A stretch of 9,993 nt of DNA, taken from positions 1 to 9,993 of the forward strand of contig JBKAGC010000135.1 in the NCBI GenBank assembly GCA_046290215.1, written 5' to 3'. Below are positions 6,923 through 9,993 of this stretch, piece by piece. Within the stretch, counting starts at the first letter, position 1. Every line of letters starts with the position of its first letter. This DNA comes from JAHRVQ01 sp046290215. Lineage in GTDB: Bacteria; Pseudomonadota; Gammaproteobacteria; Pseudomonadales; Azotimanducaceae. Made by a program: the position numbers and the translations under genes. The notes beneath the pieces are model-generated. The model was not told the DNA's origin. It saw only the letters and a list, made by a program, of their open reading frames with translations, and did not search any database.

Positions 6923-8164
6923 TTACAGGTGCGCGCGTCCTGGTGTGCTTAATGGAACATCTCTGAAATTGGCGGGATTAGCCTGACGAACTTTTTGAGC
7001 CTCAACCACCACAGCAGTAAACCAGCTCGGTAGGACCTCACTACCACATTCAAGGGCCAGGTCGTTGTAATAGGCCTCTTGCCGCTCACCAAGACGATGG
7101 AAGTGACGTTGCTTCACACCTGCCGCTCTAAGCTCGCTTTCTTTATCCTGACAAGTCTTAAGCATGGCTCCTTTGTCAGGAAGCTGAAAGACACCATCAA
7201 GACTCGCCGCAAACCATTTTGCCTGCATGGCATACAAGGGAAATGGCACTACCAGGAAAGGCAGCCCAATGATGCCTAATCGAGGAAACTCGGGTGGCAG
7301 GATGTCTTTGTATAGCGGTGCAACATAGTTGTCATTTACCGTGACGATGGACTCATCAAGGAATGGCAATTCATATCGATAGCCGGTGCAAAACAAGATG
7401 GTATCCACGGCAATTTCGCCATCAGCAAGACCTATCCCATCGCTGGTTAGCCGTTCCGGGAAGCTGCACATGTGTAAAGCGCCATGATCTTTAGCCTCGG
7501 CAAAGCCGCACCAAAATACCGCCGCCGCTTCAGGCAGTAGCTCTTGCACAATATCCGCGCCAGACGCGCCTCGTCCCAGGACCGCCACCCGTTGACCACT
7601 GAAGTCGCTGGCACGGCGGTAATTGTGGCTGTGTCTGAGTTCACCGCGAAAATCCGCGAGCCCCTGTAGAGCCGGCACCCGGGGCTCTGCAAAGTGACCA
7701 GAGCAAACCGCCACGGCATCAAAATCCAGCGGCGCCGAAGCGGCGCAGGTAACACGCCAGCTGCTGCCATTTTTTACAGGCTTAACCGAGCTAACTTTCT
7801 GCCCCAGGCGAATCATAGGCCCTAACTTGAAATGCTCAATAAAGCGATCTAAATAGAGCTTCACACAACTATGGTGTGGGTACCGCGGCCAATCGTCATT
7901 GCCACCACCGCGACTATCAAAGGGAAATCCTTTAAAAGCCATGACATCGGAAGGCAGATTGGTGCGCAAATTGTCGTACAGGGAAGAATAAACTTTCTCC
8001 GTTGGTGCCAGGCCGAGCAAATCATCTTCCACCTCAGCTTGATAAGCCCAGATTCCTCCGGCTTGTTCGCCCTGCTCAAATACAGTGACCTCATGGCCTC
8101 TTGCAGAAAACTCGCGCGCGCTGGCTAGACCTGCCGCCCCAGCGCCTATAATGGCAACTCGCAC
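6923..8164 (-). CDS. Flavin-containing monooxygenase (FMO), eukaryote-like S/N-oxygenating type
   Basis: A 413-residue class B flavoprotein monooxygenase that should use FAD, NADPH and O2 to oxygenate a soft nucleophile (sulfur or nitrogen). Seen: FAD-binding GAGAAG (7-12) with a downstream GGIW (37-40); the FMO fingerprint FxGxxxHxxxY with Phe172, Gly174, His178 and Tyr182, which separates FMOs from other flavoproteins; the NADPH-binding GRGASG (197-202); and CTGY (259-262), the usual F/CATGY motif. Blocks such as SSLYDNLRTNLPSDVM (60-75) and VVPFPLYAMQAKW (305-317) resemble plant and fungal FMOs (GS-OX type) as I recall them. Length is slightly under the usual 430-530. The GTG start at 8164 is supported by AGGGA five bases before it and by the Rossmann motif beginning at residue 3. 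It is divergent from the hydrolase gene and just upstream of the hybrid kinase. Bacterial trimethylamine monooxygenase belongs to the same superfamily, but I cannot assign a substrate. Confidence 0.9.
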   Translation of the reverse strand: MRVAIIGAGAAGLASAREFSARGHEVTVFEQGEQAGGIWAYQAEVEDDLLGLAPTEKVYSSLYDNLRTNLPSDVMAFKGFPFDSRGGGNDDWPRYPHHSCVKLYLDRFIEHFKLGPMIRLGQKVSSVKPVKNGSSWRVTCAASAPLDFDAVAVCSGHFAEPRVPALQGLADFRGELRHSHNYRRASDFSGQRVAVLGRGASGADIVQELLPEAAAVFWCGFAEAKDHGALHMCSFPERLTSDGIGLADGEIAVDTILFCTGYRYELPFLDESIVTVNDNYVAPLYKDILPPEFPRLGIIGLPFLVVPFPLYAMQAKWFAASLDGVFQLPDKGAMLKTCQDKESELRAAGVKQRHFHRLGERQEAYYNDLALECGSEVLPSWFTAVVVEAQKVRQANPANFRDVPLSTPGRAHL

Positions 8165-8169
8165 TCTTG

Positions 8170-8174
8170 TCCCT
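8170..8174 (-). promoter_or_regulatory. Shine-Dalgarno AGGGA of the FMO gene
   Basis: AGGGA followed by CAAGA and GTG on the minus strand: a good ribosome site at ideal 5-base spacing, which confirms the non-ATG start at 8164. Confidence 0.65.
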
Positions 8175-8192
8175 ATTCGCTCTTACTGTGGC

Positions 8193-8209
8193 CAGTTTCG
8201 GTACAGTTT
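8193..8209. repeat. Direct repeat CAGTTT x2 at 11-base spacing in the FMO upstream region
   Basis: CAGTTT occurs at 8193-8198 and 8204-8209, one helical turn apart (AAACTG read on the minus strand), about 20-35 bases upstream of the FMO ribosome site. Direct hexamer repeats at about 11 bases are the usual format for OmpR/PhoB-type regulator sites. Two six-base copies can easily be chance; no third copy is visible. Confidence 0.25.
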
Positions 8210-8267
8210 GCATGAGCCTGATCATACAAGAGGCCGCCAGCAACGTCTCGGGGCACCATTTAAGGTA

Positions 8268-8273
8268 TATACT
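8268..8273 (+). promoter_or_regulatory. Candidate -10 element TATACT for the hydrolase/dehydrogenase pair
   Basis: TATACT matches five of six bases of the sigma70 -10 consensus and would place the start of transcription near 8280, about 26 bases before the ATG at 8306. No recognisable -35 sits 16-18 bases upstream, so an activator may be needed. It overlaps a perfect 8-base palindrome GTATATAC (8265-8272), a possible but unproven operator half. Confidence 0.25.
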
Positions 8274-8305
8274 GACCAGCCAATTTTAACTTTGATGTAT
8301 GGTGT

Positions 8306-9130
8306 ATGGCATTTGCAACAATAAACGGCGCTCGGCTCTGGTACGACGTGCAAGGAGAGGGCGAGCCCCTCTTGCTGCATCACGGATTTACGGCGTCGCG
8401 AGTCAACTGGCAACCGGTGGCGGATCGCTTAAAAGGCTATCAAATCATAATGATGGAGTGCCGCGGCACCGGCGACAGTGAGCACACCCCTGACGGTTAT
8501 TCCATCGAGCAGTACGCCGCGGATGTGATTGGCCTCCTGGATCATCTCAAACTGGACAAGGTGAGCTTTGCCGGCCACAGCATGGGCGGTGGTATTGGCT
8601 ACACCCTCGGCTTGCGGTATCCCCAGCGGCTCAATAAGTTAATCCTTATGGCACCGATACCCGCTGCGGGGATCCAAAATCCGCCAGACCCGGAAATGGT
8701 TGAACAACGCCTGGCAGCCAGGAATCGCGGTGATCGCGACTACTTTATGCGCGAACAACTGGCGCAAAAATTTCGCGATGATGTGCAAACTAACGACTGG
8801 TTCAATAGTCGCGTTGATCATCTTCTAGGAGTTTCTGAAGGACACTTGCTAGGAGGTTTGGAGTCCATGTTGGCGCTCAATGTGGAACAGGAGCTAGGCA
8901 ACTTAACCACACCAACATTAATGTTAGCTGGCGCGGTAGACGGCTTACTGCCCGCCAATCTCTATGATTTCAGTCTGCTGCCTAACGCGACGTTACACGT
9001 ACTATCTCGAGCCGGACACGAAGTGGCTGTGCATGAACCCGATGAAACCACCAAAGCCATCGCGGACTTTATGCAACATGGCCCATTAACCGCAGCCACA
9101 TTGGCCGCAAGGCAGGCGGAAAATGCTTAA
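8306..9130 (+). CDS. Alpha/beta-fold hydrolase
   Basis: A 274-residue cytosolic hydrolase of normal length for single-domain members (enol-lactonase, esterase and epoxide-hydrolase-like branch). The catalytic triad is visible: nucleophile Ser92 in GHSMGG (90-95), acid Asp212 in AGAVDGLLP, and His238 in RAGHEVAVHEP. The oxyanion-hole motif HHGF is at 25-28, and CRGTGDS (52-58) is the usual turn after strand 4. A cap region lies at about 120-200. The chemistry is hydrolysis of an ester, lactone or C-C bond; the substrate is unknown. The start at ATG 8306 is chosen because the protein begins directly with the typical first strand; the upstream ATG at 8295 is out of frame. The Shine-Dalgarno is weak. 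The 3' end overlaps the next gene by 8 bases, so the two are co-transcribed. It is divergent from the FMO gene across 141 bases. Confidence 0.9.
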   Translation: MAFATINGARLWYDVQGEGEPLLLHHGFTASRVNWQPVADRLKGYQIIMMECRGTGDSEHTPDGYSIEQYAADVIGLLDHLKLDKVSFAGHSMGGGIGYTLGLRYPQRLNKLILMAPIPAAGIQNPPDPEMVEQRLAARNRGDRDYFMREQLAQKFRDDVQTNDWFNSRVDHLLGVSEGHLLGGLESMLALNVEQELGNLTTPTLMLAGAVDGLLPANLYDFSLLPNATLHVLSRAGHEVAVHEPDETTKAIADFMQHGPLTAATLAARQAENA

Positions 9131-9993
9131 CTTTGGCACCCTGGGCGCAGCAGATATCACCCCGCAAGCACTGGTTTACCCGTGCATCAATGAGCCAAGA
9201 GCGACGATCCGCGCCATTGCCGCTAGAGATCAAGCTCGCGCCAAAGGTTTTGCGCTACATCACCATATCCCTGACGTGTTAGACAGCTACGATGCGGTGA
9301 TTGCCCACGAACACTGCAATGTGATTTATAACCCCCTGCCGATTTCCACGCATCATGAATGGACCATTAAAGCCTTACAGGCGGGCAAGCATGTCTTGTG
9401 CGAGAAGTCCCTCGCCTGTAACGCGGCAGAGGCGGAGGAAATGACTGCTGTTGCGGAGGAAAAGGGTTTGATCCTAATGGATGCATTTCACTACCGTTAT
9501 CATCCCCTGTTTGCGAAAGCCCGTGAAATTTATGCCAGTGGCACGCTAGGTAAAATCAAAACCATTAGTGCGGCTTTCGCCATCAACGGCAGTCCGCCGG
9601 ACTCCGACATCCGTATGAATTTCACAACCGCAGGCGGCGTCACCATGGATATCGGCTGCTACCCCATTTCCTGGCTCAGACATCTCACGGATCTTGAGCC
9701 AGTAGTAGAAGCAGCCCATGCCATCACAGGGCCGCCTAATGTGGATTTGATGCTCGAGGCGGAACTTAGCCTGGGTGATATCGCAGCTAAAATTACTGGT
9801 GATATGCGCCCGGGCGGTCAGTTTAAGGCAGAGCTACAAGTGGTAGGCGAGGCCGGCACCATGACCGTGTTTAATCCGCTAGCGCCGCATATGGGTCACG
9901 CCATTCAGGTGCAAATCGGTGATAACAAAGACACCTTCACTGTGGATCGCCGTACCACTTACTGTTACCAACTAGACGCATTCATCGAAGCGG
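9123..9993 (+). CDS. Gfo/Idh/MocA family NAD(P)-dependent oxidoreductase, 3' end cut by window edge
   Basis: The first 290 residues of a protein usually about 320-380 long; the frame stays open to the right edge. N-terminal Rossmann fold: FGTLGAADI (4-12, the relaxed GxxGxA dinucleotide loop of this family), then AIAARD (31-36) ending strand 2. NPLPISTHHEW (70-80) and the catalytic-lysine motif VLCEKS (91-96, Lys95) follow. The family motif is normally EKP; here proline is replaced by serine. The C-terminal sheet domain begins with FHYRYHPLF (122-130) and carries GGVTMDIGCYPI (171-182) with Asp176 and Tyr180. Members oxidise or reduce sugars, cyclitols or dihydrodiols with NAD(P); the substrate is unknown here. 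ATG 9123 lies inside the hydrolase gene (8-base overlap) with AGG at 9114-9116 six bases upstream, indicating coupled translation. Confidence 0.9.
   Translation, partial: MLNFGTLGAADITPQALVYPCINEPRATIRAIAARDQARAKGFALHHHIPDVLDSYDAVIAHEHCNVIYNPLPISTHHEWTIKALQAGKHVLCEKSLACNAAEAEEMTAVAEEKGLILMDAFHYRYHPLFAKAREIYASGTLGKIKTISAAFAINGSPPDSDIRMNFTTAGGVTMDIGCYPISWLRHLTDLEPVVEAAHAITGPPNVDLMLEAELSLGDIAAKITGDMRPGGQFKAELQVVGEAGTMTVFNPLAPHMGHAIQVQIGDNKDTFTVDRRTTYCYQLDAFIEA

Noticed and set aside
7725..7748. GC-rich inverted repeat (GGCGCCGAAGCGGCGC) as a possible regulatory hairpin
   Set aside because: It lies in the middle of the FMO coding sequence at normal alanine-rich codons and is most simply a by-product of coding.
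7861..8324. Several overlapping frames on both strands around the FMO 5' end and the divergent region
   Set aside because: The FMO frame has family motifs throughout; the others are shadows without recognisable features, and those entering 8165-8305 lack ribosome sites.

Overview
The window reads as a densely packed chromosomal segment of a heterotrophic Gram-negative bacterium, most likely a marine-type gammaproteobacterium. That is an inference from overall protein character, roughly balanced base composition and gene content (PabB-PabC fusion, TerB-like protein, DUF385-type oxidoreductase, MFS carrier, multi-PAS hybrid kinase, FMO); no rRNA or marker gene confirms it. There are eight protein-coding genes, two cut by the window edges. 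I see no tRNA, rRNA, CRISPR array, insertion sequence or phage gene. No stretch over 300 bases lacks a gene.

Left block (1-2638, minus strand). Three genes are read leftward in a probable operon: a DUF385/F420H2-quinone-reductase-fold protein, a small TerB-like protein whose Shine-Dalgarno overlaps the stop codon of the gene before it, and a fused aminodeoxychorismate synthase/lyase (PabB-PabC) that makes p-aminobenzoate for folate. The fusion runs off the left edge only a few residues before its expected end and appears to use a TTG start.

Middle block (2639-6895). A 70-base divergent region separates the left operon from a plus-strand, 12-helix MFS transporter of CynX/NimT-like character (GTG start). 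That gene is convergent with a soluble sensor hybrid histidine kinase: the two stop codons interlock in one CTAG, leaving no intergenic space for a conventional terminator. The kinase has three PAS-like domains, a degenerate GAF-like segment, HisKA, HATPase and a C-terminal receiver, with all key phosphotransfer residues visible and no DNA-binding partner in view.

Right block (6923-9993). Directly upstream of the kinase, on the same strand, is a flavin-containing monooxygenase with sequence features of the eukaryotic (plant/fungal) S/N-oxygenating FMOs. A 141-base region separates it from a divergent plus-strand pair: an alpha/beta hydrolase with a complete catalytic triad, overlapping by 8 bases a Gfo/Idh/MocA-family oxidoreductase that runs off the right edge. 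FMO, hydrolase and dehydrogenase would make a coherent oxidise/hydrolyse/dehydrogenate set for a small organic substrate. The kinase as its sensor is a possibility suggested by position only.

Nothing here is a clearly new defence or mobile system. The most interesting items are the FMO-kinase arrangement, the eukaryote-like FMO, and the F420-type fold in a folate-gene operon.
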